A stretch of DNA of 64,000 nucleotides, taken from NCBI GenBank assembly GCA_903879715.1, contig CAIRMR010000056.1, positions 1-64,000 on the forward strand, written 5' to 3'. Source of the DNA: an uncultured Bacteroidales bacterium (lineage in GTDB: Bacteria; Bacteroidota; Bacteroidia; Bacteroidales; UBA4417). Positions within the stretch are counted from its first letter, which is position 1; each line of letters opens with the position of its first letter. A program made the translations under genes and the position numbers. Positions 42,205 to 50,488 of the stretch are shown here, piece after piece. The notes beneath the pieces are model-generated. The model was not told where the DNA came from, ran no database searches, and saw only the letters and a list, made by a program, of their open reading frames with translations.

Positions 42205-42534
42205 TTATGAAACAGGTGGAGCCCTGAGTAAACAGGAAGTAAATGATATTTTAAAAATCTGATTGGCAAGTTCAATATCTGTTATCTGGTTGGATTGTTG
42301 AAACAGTCCATCCCGGATATCATCCTGGATAATAGAGGTTACAAATTCGAACTTATAGATAGGACACCATTGGACAGCTTCTGAGTATGCTTTTTCGATG
42401 CCAGCCGGATGACTATGGCCTTGCTCATACCTGTGAATGTGAATACCTTTGATAAAAAGAGGAGTCACAAACACCAACAGCTGGAACAAAACCAGAAAAA
42501 CGATATATGCTCTTTTCTTAACCAACCAATTCAT
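42205..42534 (-). CDS. Small membrane-anchored protein with His segment
   Basis: The 109-residue protein has an N-terminal membrane helix (about 8-30), then IHIHRYEQGHSHP with four His, and a WCPIYKFEF segment. It ends with a short C-terminal LRAPPVS. I do not recognise a named family; small exported proteins with His and Cys often precede TonB receptors for metals in Bacteroidota. It ends 107 bases ahead of the receptor start and is probably cotranscribed with it. Confidence 0.6.
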   Translation of the reverse strand: MNWLVKKRAYIVFLVLFQLLVFVTPLFIKGIHIHRYEQGHSHPAGIEKAYSEAVQWCPIYKFEFVTSIIQDDIRDGLFQQSNQITDIELANQIFKISFTSCLLRAPPVS

Positions 42535-42763
42535 TATTTAATTTTAAACTCTGAAATCGTGTTTTTGTTCAAAAGTAACCGGCTAATACACATACCTGTA
42601 ATTACAGCATAGGTATTGATCTGAAATTCGAAAGAGCGCACTTTAAAACAACGAATGTGCGGGGTCTGATATAAATCACTCTTGTCCTGCTTGATTTAAT
42701 TTAATACACAAAGGATATTGAACCTCTTATTCAGGATTAATACCGCATTGTTACAATATGTTG

Positions 42764-43156
42764 TCAGGAGTGTATCTGGTTATTGCACTGATGTTCACCG
42801 CCCTGGTGCTGTTCATGCTGGTGGCAGCTTACACCGCTATCGGTCAGGTTGCCTGAAACATATTCTTTTACTGTTTCAGCAGCATTTCCCGAACAACCTC
42901 TTACTACATCTATTCCCCATTGATTCAGAACATTTATAGCTCCGCCACCAATACCACCGGCCAGCATAACTGTAACTCCCTGGTTTGCCAGTACCCCGGC
43001 AATATTTGATTTGCAGCCGCAGCCCTGCTCAGATTTAATAGTTTGTACATCAATGATTTCGTTTTTCTCGGAAATGGTATAAACGCCATAAAATTCACAA
43101 TGGCCGAAATGATCATCGATTTGGTTTTCTTTTGTTACTGGAATTGCAATCTTCAT
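42764..43156 (-). CDS. NifX/NifB-type protein with His/Cys tail
   Basis: The 130-residue protein has the cofactor-binding fold: MKIAIPVTKENQIDDHFGHC, the DDHFGH metal turn, GCGCKSN, and AGGIGGGAINVLNQWGI. The C-terminal tail is CHQHEQHQGGEHQC, a likely metal-binding extension like the one at 22013. It is divergent from osmC, with the ATGAACCTGCGTTCAT operator between them. The absence of nitrogenase points to the ORP-like class. It is the fourth NifX-type gene in the window. Confidence 0.87.
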   Translation of the reverse strand: MKIAIPVTKENQIDDHFGHCEFYGVYTISEKNEIIDVQTIKSEQGCGCKSNIAGVLANQGVTVMLAGGIGGGAINVLNQWGIDVVRGCSGNAAETVKEYVSGNLTDSGVSCHQHEQHQGGEHQCNNQIHS

Positions 43157-43492
43157 TTTTATAAATAATTAGTTGTGATTATTTTATGTTTTTTCCTGTG
43201 AGGTATTCTTAGTTTCTTCCGGCTTTCACTTATGCGGGCTTTCTTCTGATCGAAAATTGTTCAACGATTTGGGTCGTGCCAAAGACAGGTTCTAATGAAA
43301 ACTTTCTTCCTATCTGTTTTATGGTCGTATTCTCAGTAGTTAGCTAATGGATTATTGTATAGCGATTTATTTGTCACAAAGGTAATGAACCTGCGTTCAT
43401 GGTTAACAAAATATTCCTAACTTTGTCGGAGAAATAATTAAAACTGATAAAGTCTGACTATTCTGAGACAATAGCAAAATAATATAAATTCA
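43157..43492. other. Divergent intergenic region between the NifX-type gene and osmC
   Basis: This 336-base region holds the operator at 43385-43400 and a -7 box. The remaining sequence, including the part near the minus-strand start, shows no further gene or repeat that I can support. Confidence 0.4.
43385..43425 (+). promoter_or_regulatory. Operator ATGAAC-CTGC-GTTCAT and -7 box TAACTTTG before osmC
   Basis: The arms at 43385-43400 are perfectly complementary. The -7 box is at 43418-43425, 68 bases ahead of the osmC start. The operator sits 17 bases upstream of the -7 box rather than touching it, so the mode of action may differ from 36079. Confidence 0.65.
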
Positions 43493-43894
43493 ATGATTAC
43501 AATTACAGTTACTTTAGATGGCGGGAAAATAATTACGGCACATCACCAGGGGCACGATATTAAGACAGATCAACCTGTTGCAGGCGGAGGCACCAATTCA
43601 GCACCGGCACCTTTTGATCTTTTCCTGGCATCCATCGGAACCTGTGCAGGTATTTATGTTAAATCGTTCTGCGATCAGCGGGGCATTCCAACGGATAACA
43701 TTAAAATTATTCAATCCGTTGATTATGATATGCAGAAACGTCTGCCGTCAAAAATCAAACTGGATATTCAGCTTCCTGCCGATTTTCCTGAAAAATACAG
43801 GAATGCAGTTGTTAGTGCCGCCGATCTTTGTGCCGTGAAACGCGCAATTGCTGATCCTCCGGTATTTGAGGTAGTTACTTCGCTGGTTGATTAG
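43493..43894 (+). CDS. OsmC/Ohr-family protein
   Basis: The 133-residue protein has the OsmC fold with the two reactive Cys, C51 (GTCAGIYV) and C113 (DLCAVKRA). OsmC and Ohr proteins detoxify organic hydroperoxides, and related ones handle persulfides or thiol-reactive compounds. The sequence is of the short YhfA-like kind. The operator upstream links it to the sulfur regulon, supporting a role in persulfide or peroxide stress. Confidence 0.85.
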   Translation: MITITVTLDGGKIITAHHQGHDIKTDQPVAGGGTNSAPAPFDLFLASIGTCAGIYVKSFCDQRGIPTDNIKIIQSVDYDMQKRLPSKIKLDIQLPADFPEKYRNAVVSAADLCAVKRAIADPPVFEVVTSLVD

Positions 43895-43978
43895 GAAAAG
43901 GATAATAATTGAATAATTAACACATGGACAAAATAGCTGAAGTAACGCTTTTTTAATGAAATTTGAACATTTAAAATA

Positions 43979-44185
43979 ATGATGATTTTCAGGAAAATAT
44001 TCAGCTTTTATTACACAGGATTCCGCAGCATGACGGTTGGTAAAAATTTATGGGTGATCATTCTCATAAAACTGTTTGTCCTGTTTGCCATTCTGCGTTT
44101 ATTTTTTTTTCACGACTTCCTGAATTCAAAATTTACTTCCGAAAATGATAAAAGCAATTATGTTATTGAGCAATTAACTAAATAA
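43979..44185 (+). CDS. DUF4492 small membrane protein preceding cydA
   Basis: The 68-residue protein has one membrane helix (NLWVIILIKLFVLFAILRLFFF). The family DUF4492 is found immediately upstream of cydAB in Bacteroidota and Campylobacterota, and an accessory role in cytochrome bd assembly is suspected. The cydA start follows 6 bases after its stop. Confidence 0.85.
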   Translation: MMIFRKIFSFYYTGFRSMTVGKNLWVIILIKLFVLFAILRLFFFHDFLNSKFTSENDKSNYVIEQLTK

Positions 44186-44191
44186 ACATAT

Positions 44192-45766
44192 ATGGAACAC
44201 ATTGACTTTTCGCTCGTTGACTGGTCGCGGGCACAATTCGCACTCACTGCCATGTATCACTGGTTGTTTGTGCCGCTCACACTGGGACTTTCATTTATTG
44301 TGGCTTTCATGGAAACCTTGTACGTGCGTACCGGGAATCCTGAGTGGAAACGAATCACAAAATTCTGGATGACTATTTTCGGTATAAACTTCGCCATAGG
44401 CGTGGCAACCGGAATTATTCTCGAATTCGAATTTGGAACCAATTGGTCGAACTATTCGTGGTTTGTTGGTGATATTTTTGGTGCTCCGCTGGCCATCGAA
44501 GGTATTATGGCCTTTTTTCTCGAAAGCACTTTTATTGCAGTTATGTTCTTTGGCTGGAATAAGGTTAGTAAAAAATTCCATCTTCTTTCAACCTGGCTGG
44601 TGGCTTTCGGATCGAACCTCTCAGCCTTGTGGATTTTAGTTGCCAATGCCTGGATGCAGAATCCTGTCGGCATGAAATTTAATCCCGATACGGCCCGCAA
44701 CGAAATGGTGAATTTCTGGGAAGTGCTGTTTTCACCCGTTGCTATCAATAAATTCCTGCATACCATTTCATCCGGTTACGTGCTGGCTTCCGTATTTGTT
44801 ATCGGAGTTAGTGCCTGGTATTTACTTAAAAACCGCGAACATCTTTTTGCCAAACGAAGCATTATTGTTGCGGCTGTTTTTGGATTGGTTACTTCGCTGT
44901 TCGTTGTGTTAACCGGCGATGGCTCGGCACGCAATATGGCGCAACATCAACCTATGAAATTTGCCGCTATGGAAAACCTTTATGTGGGCCAGCAAAATGC
45001 GCCTCTGGTGGCCATCGGTATTCTAAAGGAAAACGTTAAGGAAGCTGCCCATAAAAAACAGGATTTCCGTTTTATGATTGAGATTCCTAACATGCTATCC
45101 TATATGGCTTTCCTCGATCCTAATGCGTATGTACCCGGTATCCAGGATTTGGTTCATGGAAACCCGGAGCATCAGATTTTATCCTATAAAGAGAAAAGCG
45201 AAAAAGGAAAGATAGCCATTACTTCGCTGGCTGAATATAAAAATGCAAAGAAAACCGGAAACGACAGCCTTGCAAATGCAGCCCTGGTTAAATTTGAGGA
45301 AAACTATAAATATTTTGGCTATGGATATTATGAAGGCCGCGAATTGCACGAACTGGTTCCCAGCGTACCGACAACCTTTTATTCATTCCGCGTAATGGTA
45401 GGACTGGGTTTCCATTTTATGCTTCTTTTCTTCGTGGTTCTGGTTTTAACGTTAAAAGATAAAATCGCTAAAAACAAATGGGTTCTTTATACTGCGCTTT
45501 GGTCTATTCCGCTGGCCTATATTGCATCCGAATTAGGCTGGGTTGTTGCCGAAGTAGGCCGTCAGCCCTGGGTTATACAGGATATCCTGCCAACCATTGC
45601 AGCTGTATCACAACTACAGCCGACTTCGGTACAAATTACTTTCTGGATGTTCTTCCTTATTTTCACCGCATTACTGATTGCTGAAATCAAAATTATGACC
45701 AAGCAGATCAAAAAAGGTCCGGGAGAAGATGCACCGTCAAACGAATCCGCGTCAGCAAATAACTAA
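44192..45766 (+). CDS. cydA: Cytochrome bd quinol oxidase subunit I
   Basis: The 524-residue membrane protein oxidises quinol and reduces O2 at high affinity without proton pumping. Heme ligands are visible: H23 (MYHW), a His in KFLHTISSGYV for heme b558, and Met in FYSFRVMVGLG. The GRQPW motif and the quinol-loop segment (PMKFAAMENLY) are present. The Q-loop is of the longer-than-minimal type with a soluble insertion. It forms an operon with DUF4492 and cydB and allows microaerobic respiration or O2 scavenging in an anaerobe. Confidence 0.95.
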   Translation: MEHIDFSLVDWSRAQFALTAMYHWLFVPLTLGLSFIVAFMETLYVRTGNPEWKRITKFWMTIFGINFAIGVATGIILEFEFGTNWSNYSWFVGDIFGAPLAIEGIMAFFLESTFIAVMFFGWNKVSKKFHLLSTWLVAFGSNLSALWILVANAWMQNPVGMKFNPDTARNEMVNFWEVLFSPVAINKFLHTISSGYVLASVFVIGVSAWYLLKNREHLFAKRSIIVAAVFGLVTSLFVVLTGDGSARNMAQHQPMKFAAMENLYVGQQNAPLVAIGILKENVKEAAHKKQDFRFMIEIPNMLSYMAFLDPNAYVPGIQDLVHGNPEHQILSYKEKSEKGKIAITSLAEYKNAKKTGNDSLANAALVKFEENYKYFGYGYYEGRELHELVPSVPTTFYSFRVMVGLGFHFMLLFFVVLVLTLKDKIAKNKWVLYTALWSIPLAYIASELGWVVAEVGRQPWVIQDILPTIAAVSQLQPTSVQITFWMFFLIFTALLIAEIKIMTKQIKKGPGEDAPSNESASANN

Positions 45767-45785
45767 CCTTTAAAAACCAAGAATC

Positions 45786-46958
45786 ATGTTCGAAGCATTT
45801 TCATATATCACATTGCAGCATTACTGGTGGATAATCGTTTCGCTGCTCGGAGCAATTCTCGTTTTCCTGATGTTCGTTCAGGGTGGGCAAACGCTTATTT
45901 ATACCATTGGAAAAACTAATGATGAGCGGACCATCCTGATTAACCTGTTGGGTCGCAAATGGGAGTTCACATTTACCACGCTGGTGACTTTTGGCGGAGC
46001 CTTTTTCGCTTCTTTCCCGTTGTTTTACTCTACCAGTTTTGGCGGAGCTTACTGGGTTTGGATTGTGATACTGTTTGCCTTTATCATCCAGGCTGTATCG
46101 TACGAATACCGCAGCAAAGCCGGTAATTTCCTTGGGAAAAGAACTTATGAGGTATTTCTGCTCCTCAACGGAATCCTGGCTCCTGTACTTATTGGAACTG
46201 CCGTGGCAACCTTTTTCACCGGCTCACAGTTCTCCGTAAACTTCATGAATATTACCCGCCTTACCGGCGATAAAATGCCTGTTATCTCGGAATGGATGGG
46301 CCCGGCACATGGACTCGAAGCTGCTTTAAGTCTTCATAACCTTACCCTGGGACTGGCAGTTTTATTCCTTTCACGCGTGCTGGCTTTGCTGTATTTCATG
46401 AACCGTATCAAACATGCCGAAATGATGGAACGCGTTAAAAAACAACTTCTTATCAATGCCATTCCTTTTGTGTTTTTCTTTCTCACCTTCGTGATATGGA
46501 CCTTATTATCAAGTGGTTTTGCCGTAAATCCCGAAACAAAGGAAGTGTTTGTGGAACCCTATAAATACCTTCATAACCTGCTGCAAATGCCTGTTGTGGC
46601 AGTAATGTTTGTTCTGGGAGTGGCTTTGGTTCTGATTGGAATAATTCGTCCGCTTACCTGTTTTGAAAAATGCAGCACCAAAGGAATATGGGGTGCAGGA
46701 ATCGGTACTGTGCTAACGGTTTTAGCCTTGTTCCTGTTGGCAGGATTTAACAATACGGCTTACTATCCTTCAACTTTCGATCTGCAAAGTTCATTAACCA
46801 TTCAGAACAGCTCGTCAAGCCAATATACATTAACAGCCATGAGCTATGTGTCGTTGCTGGTACCTTTTGTAATTGCGTATATCTGGATTGCCTGGCGCGC
46901 CATTGACAATAAAAAGATAGATATGGAAGAACTTGATAACGAAACACACGTTTACTAA
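45786..46958 (+). CDS. cydB: Cytochrome bd quinol oxidase subunit II
   Basis: The 390-residue protein has nine or so membrane helices with a WWIIVSLLGAILVFLMFVQGG start and the GTAVATFFTGSQF stretch typical of CydB of Bacteroidota. It pairs with CydA 20 bases upstream. It lacks an obvious heme-binding residue of its own, as expected. A small candidate third subunit is encoded 134 bases downstream. Confidence 0.93.
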   Translation: MFEAFSYITLQHYWWIIVSLLGAILVFLMFVQGGQTLIYTIGKTNDERTILINLLGRKWEFTFTTLVTFGGAFFASFPLFYSTSFGGAYWVWIVILFAFIIQAVSYEYRSKAGNFLGKRTYEVFLLLNGILAPVLIGTAVATFFTGSQFSVNFMNITRLTGDKMPVISEWMGPAHGLEAALSLHNLTLGLAVLFLSRVLALLYFMNRIKHAEMMERVKKQLLINAIPFVFFFLTFVIWTLLSSGFAVNPETKEVFVEPYKYLHNLLQMPVVAVMFVLGVALVLIGIIRPLTCFEKCSTKGIWGAGIGTVLTVLALFLLAGFNNTAYYPSTFDLQSSLTIQNSSSSQYTLTAMSYVSLLVPFVIAYIWIAWRAIDNKKIDMEELDNETHVY

Positions 46959-46971
46959 AAAAATATAACCG

Positions 46972-47085
46972 GATTGGGAGTATCAATAAACGCTTTTTGA
47001 TATTCCCGATTTCCATCTCATTACTCCTTACTCCCGCCATCCGACTCCCAGCTAAACTCTCAATTCCCAATCATCTAAAACCCTC
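46972..47085. repeat. Hairpin and low-complexity ACTCC/TTCCCAATC repeats after cydB
   Basis: GATTGGGAGTATCAA near 46972 pairs imperfectly with TTGATATTCCCGATT (46997-47011). Then ACTCCTTACTCCCGCC and TCAATTCCCAATC units follow. They resemble the arrays before 63640. Confidence 0.55.
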
Positions 47086-47092
47086 AATCCCC

Positions 47093-47203
47093 ATGATCAC
47101 ACAAATAATATGGCTTTTAACCTGGCCTTTGCTTATTGCGGTTTCTTTTTTCGCAATTAAATGGATGTTGAAGCGATTTGAAAATACTCTGAATGAAAAA
47201 TAA
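47093..47203 (+). CDS. Candidate small cytochrome bd subunit (CydX/CydH-like)
   Basis: A 36-residue ORF starts at ATG 47093 (MITQIIWLLTWPLLIAVSF) with one membrane helix and a basic tail (KWMLKRFENTLNEK). It lies downstream of cydB on the same strand. Size, single helix and position are like CydX/YbgT, but I see no sequence match to CydX, and Bacteroidota small subunits are poorly defined. A longer in-frame frame from 46997 runs through repeat DNA and is not credible. Confidence 0.5.
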   Translation: MITQIIWLLTWPLLIAVSFFAIKWMLKRFENTLNEK

Positions 47204-47243
47204 AAGGAATATAAATTATTAACCATTTCCTGTTAACCAATCC

Positions 47244-47855
47244 ATGAGTAAATTTGATGCCAGAGCCCGTGACTGGGATAAAAATCAACGTTATATCGAC
47301 AGATCAAATGCTGTGGCAAAAGCAATGCTGCAAACCATTCCGTTTAAAAAGAGCATGAAAGCGCTTGAGTATGGCTCGGGCACGGCTTTGCTTAGTTTTG
47401 CTTTAAAAGATAAATTTGAAGAAATTGTCCTGATGGATAACTCACAGGAAATGACAACAGTAACGGCAGAAAAAATTGCGGAACAGAATATTTTAAATAT
47501 GAAGCCGTTGTTTTTTGATCTTGAGCACCAGGATTATACCGACAGGTTCGATATCATTTATAACCAGATGGTGATGCATCATGTAAATGATGTTGATATA
47601 ATCCTTTCAAAATTCTATTCCTTGTTAAATCCCGGCGGATACCTTGCCATTGCTGATTTGTATGCCGAAGACGGCTCGTTTCATGGTGAAGGATTTATCG
47701 GGCACCTGGGATTTGATCTGGAGATATTGTCCGGCAAGTTGAAGTCAATTGGATTTGACAATATTAAACATCAGCAATGTTATAGCATTCAGAAAACGAA
47801 CGAAGAAGGTAAAGTGAGTGAATACCCGATATTCCTGCTGACAGCTACGAAATAG
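47244..47855 (+). CDS. Class I SAM-dependent methyltransferase
   Basis: The 203-residue protein has a Rossmann-like fold with motif I ALEYGSGTALLS (about 40-51), acidic VLMDNS, and the NQMVMHHVND and NPGGYLAIADLY motifs. It belongs to the methyltransf_11/25 group, with substrate unknown. It follows the candidate small bd subunit by 40 bases, but a functional link with cytochrome bd is not evident. Confidence 0.85.
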   Translation: MSKFDARARDWDKNQRYIDRSNAVAKAMLQTIPFKKSMKALEYGSGTALLSFALKDKFEEIVLMDNSQEMTTVTAEKIAEQNILNMKPLFFDLEHQDYTDRFDIIYNQMVMHHVNDVDIILSKFYSLLNPGGYLAIADLYAEDGSFHGEGFIGHLGFDLEILSGKLKSIGFDNIKHQQCYSIQKTNEEGKVSEYPIFLLTATK

Positions 47856-47904
47856 GAATAAATTCCATAATCCGGATTAATCCGGGAAATTGTTTTACAG
47901 TATT

Positions 47905-48441
47905 TTATTTCGGTTTTTGCTGCCCGTAGCGATGGCGGTATCCTTTGCCGTTTCCTTTTCCCTGCCCATTTCCTTTTCCTTTTTGTTCAAACCCGTATAA
48001 CCCGGCATAAATCTGCGAAAGCTTTAGCGTTTGTTCCGGTGTGCATACTTTCTTCAGGTCGAGGAATTGTTTTATGTTGGCCAGTTGTAGTTTTTTCTGC
48101 TCAATAACTATATCGTTGGTGAGTTGTATCAAAACTGCCGAATCCGTGTCATCCTTCGATAGTTCATCCAAAAGTTCAGCTTTCTTTTCCCTGATAGCTT
48201 CAACGATGGGCTCGCTCGAAGCCTGGTAGGTTGCGTTTATCCTGTTTACTGCAATGGATTGGTCAGGTGTTAATTCTAACTCCTGTTGCAAAACTATGCC
48301 TCTCTTCATTCCTGAACCTGGCAAAGGTTCGTTTGCTGGTTTGCGCATATAAATATAATACGTGGCCAATGCAGTAATATTGATCAGAACCAGGAAGATC
48401 AGTATCCAGAAAACAGGGCGGTTGTTGTTGAAAATATTCAT
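47905..48441 (-). CDS. Spy/CpxP-like periplasmic sensor-type protein with Gly-Lys tail
   Basis: The 178-residue protein has an N-terminal membrane anchor (about 10-31) and a helical domain with LTPDQ and CTPEQ repeats (LTxxQ type), like metal-sensing periplasmic Spy/CpxP/CnrX proteins. The C-terminus is a low-complexity GKGNGQGKGNGKG tail with a YRHRYGQ end. It is the third gene after sigma and anti-sigma factors in the same direction, so it may transmit an envelope or metal signal to them. The tail resembles the one of the protein at 49695. Confidence 0.75.
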   Translation of the reverse strand: MNIFNNNRPVFWILIFLVLINITALATYYIYMRKPANEPLPGSGMKRGIVLQQELELTPDQSIAVNRINATYQASSEPIVEAIREKKAELLDELSKDDTDSAVLIQLTNDIVIEQKKLQLANIKQFLDLKKVCTPEQTLKLSQIYAGLYGFEQKGKGNGQGKGNGKGYRHRYGQQKPK

Positions 48442-48451
48442 AGTTCGGGGG

Positions 48452-48901
48452 TTATTCAGTAAAGTAAATAATATCGTCAGTCATAAATTCAGGAACATTC
48501 AAATCGCTTCTTACTGACTCAGTCATTTCTTCATTCTGGCTGTATTGCGAATGTGAATTTGCGAAATCAGTACCAATAAAAAAACCAATGGATAACGCAA
48601 CTACAACTCCAACACTGATTAATGCAGGCTGTAAAATCCGGATGAAAACAGGTAATGGTGAACTCTGCCGTTTCTCTAATCTGGATTCAATTCCCTGCAA
48701 AATGCGGGTTTCGGCAAAGGGTCGTGGTTCAATGGATTTCTGCTCTTCCATTAGAATCATTACGCTTTTAAATTCTACAACAATCGCTGCACATTCTGCA
48801 CATTCAGCCACATGCTTGTCGAGTTGTTGCAGCAAAACGGGAGGTAAATCTTTTTCAACGTAAGCGAATACGTTTTCGTGTAATAACTTGCAGGTTTCCA
48901 T
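48452..48901 (-). CDS. Anti-sigma factor with zf-HC2 motif
   Basis: I start at ATG 48901 (METCKLLHEN), 1 base after the sigma gene stop. The 149-residue protein has the zinc-binding motif H30-x3-C34-x2-C37 (HVAECAEC) and one membrane helix near 85-105. It holds the partner ECF sigma factor until a signal arrives. The short acidic tail follows in the periplasm. The start and order are as expected for sigma/anti-sigma pairs. Confidence 0.83.
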   Translation of the reverse strand: METCKLLHENVFAYVEKDLPPVLLQQLDKHVAECAECAAIVVEFKSVMILMEEQKSIEPRPFAETRILQGIESRLEKRQSSPLPVFIRILQPALISVGVVVALSIGFFIGTDFANSHSQYSQNEEMTESVRSDLNVPEFMTDDIIYFTE

Positions 48902-48902
48902 G

Positions 48903-49490
48903 CTATTTGTTGTTTGAATATTCAGAGAACTGAACAATTAACTTCTTCTGTAGGTTTTGTTTCGCCCGCTGTAACAATGATTCAACGCTGGGCAGGCTGA
49001 GGTTCATGATTTCAGTAATTTCCCTGTACGAAAGTTCTTCATATTTGCTGAGAATAAAAGCGGTTTTCTGATTCTCAGGCAGACTGTTCACAGCTTTTTC
49101 AAGTATCTGCCGCCTTTCGTTATTCTCAAATGTTTTATCGTACTCTGAAGGCTCGGTAACTCTTGTCTCTGATGAGTTGTCCCCTTTGCGGAAAAAGGTT
49201 TCAAACTGTTGAACAAGTTGCTTTCGTTTATTTTTCCGTATGAAATTGAGCGATTTATTCACTGTAAGCCTGTAAATCCAGGTAGATAATGATGAAGCTC
49301 CTTTAAATGATCTTGCCGATTCGATAATTTCGACACAAACATCCTGGGCCAGGTCTTCAGCATCATCCATATTTTGAAGCAGGTGAAAGGCCGTTTTGAT
49401 AACTTGTTTGTGGTATTTGCTAACCAGGAATTGGATGACAGTTTTGTCATTGTTCAATATTCCGGTAATCAGTTCCTGGTCAGTCATCAA
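48903..49490 (-). CDS. ECF RNA polymerase sigma factor
   Basis: The 195-residue protein has sigma region 2 (about 20-90, DAEDLAQDVCVEII, TWIYRLTVN) and region 4 (about 125-185, LPENQKTAFILSKYEELSYREITEIM). It is of the extracytoplasmic-function class in Bacteroidota. It directs its own anti-sigma and the Spy-like gene in one operon, and probably the repeat protein and DUF2202 genes further away, which is inference. The signal is unknown. Confidence 0.9.
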   Translation of the reverse strand: MMTDQELITGILNNDKTVIQFLVSKYHKQVIKTAFHLLQNMDDAEDLAQDVCVEIIESARSFKGASSLSTWIYRLTVNKSLNFIRKNKRKQLVQQFETFFRKGDNSSETRVTEPSEYDKTFENNERRQILEKAVNSLPENQKTAFILSKYEELSYREITEIMNLSLPSVESLLQRAKQNLQKKLIVQFSEYSNNK

Positions 49491-49694
49491 TGCAGAGAAA
49501 TAAAAAGAGATTGAAAATTATTGGATGCTCACTATTTGTATCACTGTTTTTTTACTTTGGTTTGAATCCCCGTAATCTTTAATCAAAGATATAATTTTCA
49601 ACCTCTTTTTAAAACTTATTTTTGCTTTTACGCAATCCTCTTTTTATCCGGACTTTTTATATAGATGTCTGAACGTTTAAGCTATCAGTTCCGT

Positions 49695-50243
49695 CTACTC
49701 TGTTACTGCATTCTGTACTTTTCCCTGGCCTTGGCCTAGTCCCTGTCCTGGTCCTTTTCCCTGGCATTGGCCCTTTCCTTGTCCATTTCTGTACTGCCTG
49801 CCATTCCCATTACCCTTTCCTTGTCCATTTCTGCCTGATCTTTTTCCGACATTAGCACGGTTATCGCACACGCCATCGTTGTTTTTGTCAACAAAATTGC
49901 CGCCATGGCCGTTACCCGATTTGTTATTTAAATTGTCGCATACACCATTGTTGTCCTTATCAACAAAATTGCCGCCACGGCCTTTCCCCGATTTGGTATT
50001 TAAATTGTCGCATACACCATTGTTGTCCTGGTCAACAAAATTACCGCCACGGCCTTTACCGCTCCTCGATTCAAAATTATCGCAAACGCCATTGTTATTC
50101 TTATCCACGTAAGTTAAGGTTTTCCCCTTGGTCGTATTTTGCTTAACCGGGGTTGCCGAAGCATTGCTGGTTTGCGACTTTGTCTGCATAGCAAACATCA
50201 TCATGATGGATGTTGCCAGAAATAATTTTTCAATGTTTTTCAT
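49695..50243 (-). CDS. Exported protein with four Ca-loop-like repeats and Gly-rich tail
   Basis: The 182-residue protein has a signal peptide (1-24) and four copies of a (Y/F)VDxNNNGVCDN loop at 45-56, 69-80, 93-104 and 117-128, period 24 residues, linked by SGKGRGGN segments. The D-x-(N/D)-x-N-G-x-x-D arrangement resembles EF-hand or thrombospondin type 3 calcium loops, with a Cys in each. The tail is a GQGKGNGNG low-complexity region. Metal binding is inferred; the function is unknown. It is monocistronic beyond the sigma operon. Confidence 0.75.
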   Translation of the reverse strand: MKNIEKLFLATSIMMMFAMQTKSQTSNASATPVKQNTTKGKTLTYVDKNNNGVCDNFESRSGKGRGGNFVDQDNNGVCDNLNTKSGKGRGGNFVDKDNNGVCDNLNNKSGNGHGGNFVDKNNDGVCDNRANVGKRSGRNGQGKGNGNGRQYRNGQGKGQCQGKGPGQGLGQGQGKVQNAVTE

Positions 50244-50488
50244 ATTCGATTGTTTTAAAGTATTTGTGATTATAATGTTTAGACACGGAACTTTTATGAA
50301 ACCAGCGGTGAAAGTTTATTTTTTTTTAATTGGTTCAACATAAAAGCAAATTAATTTCGTAATTAGGTACTATACGATTAAAAGGAAGTGAATTAAGTGC
50401 CCATTTTCACTTTAAGCAGTATCAAAATTACTAACTGGTTTCCCTGATTTGGAATCATCTTTACATCGTTTTAAAAAAGCAACTATGG

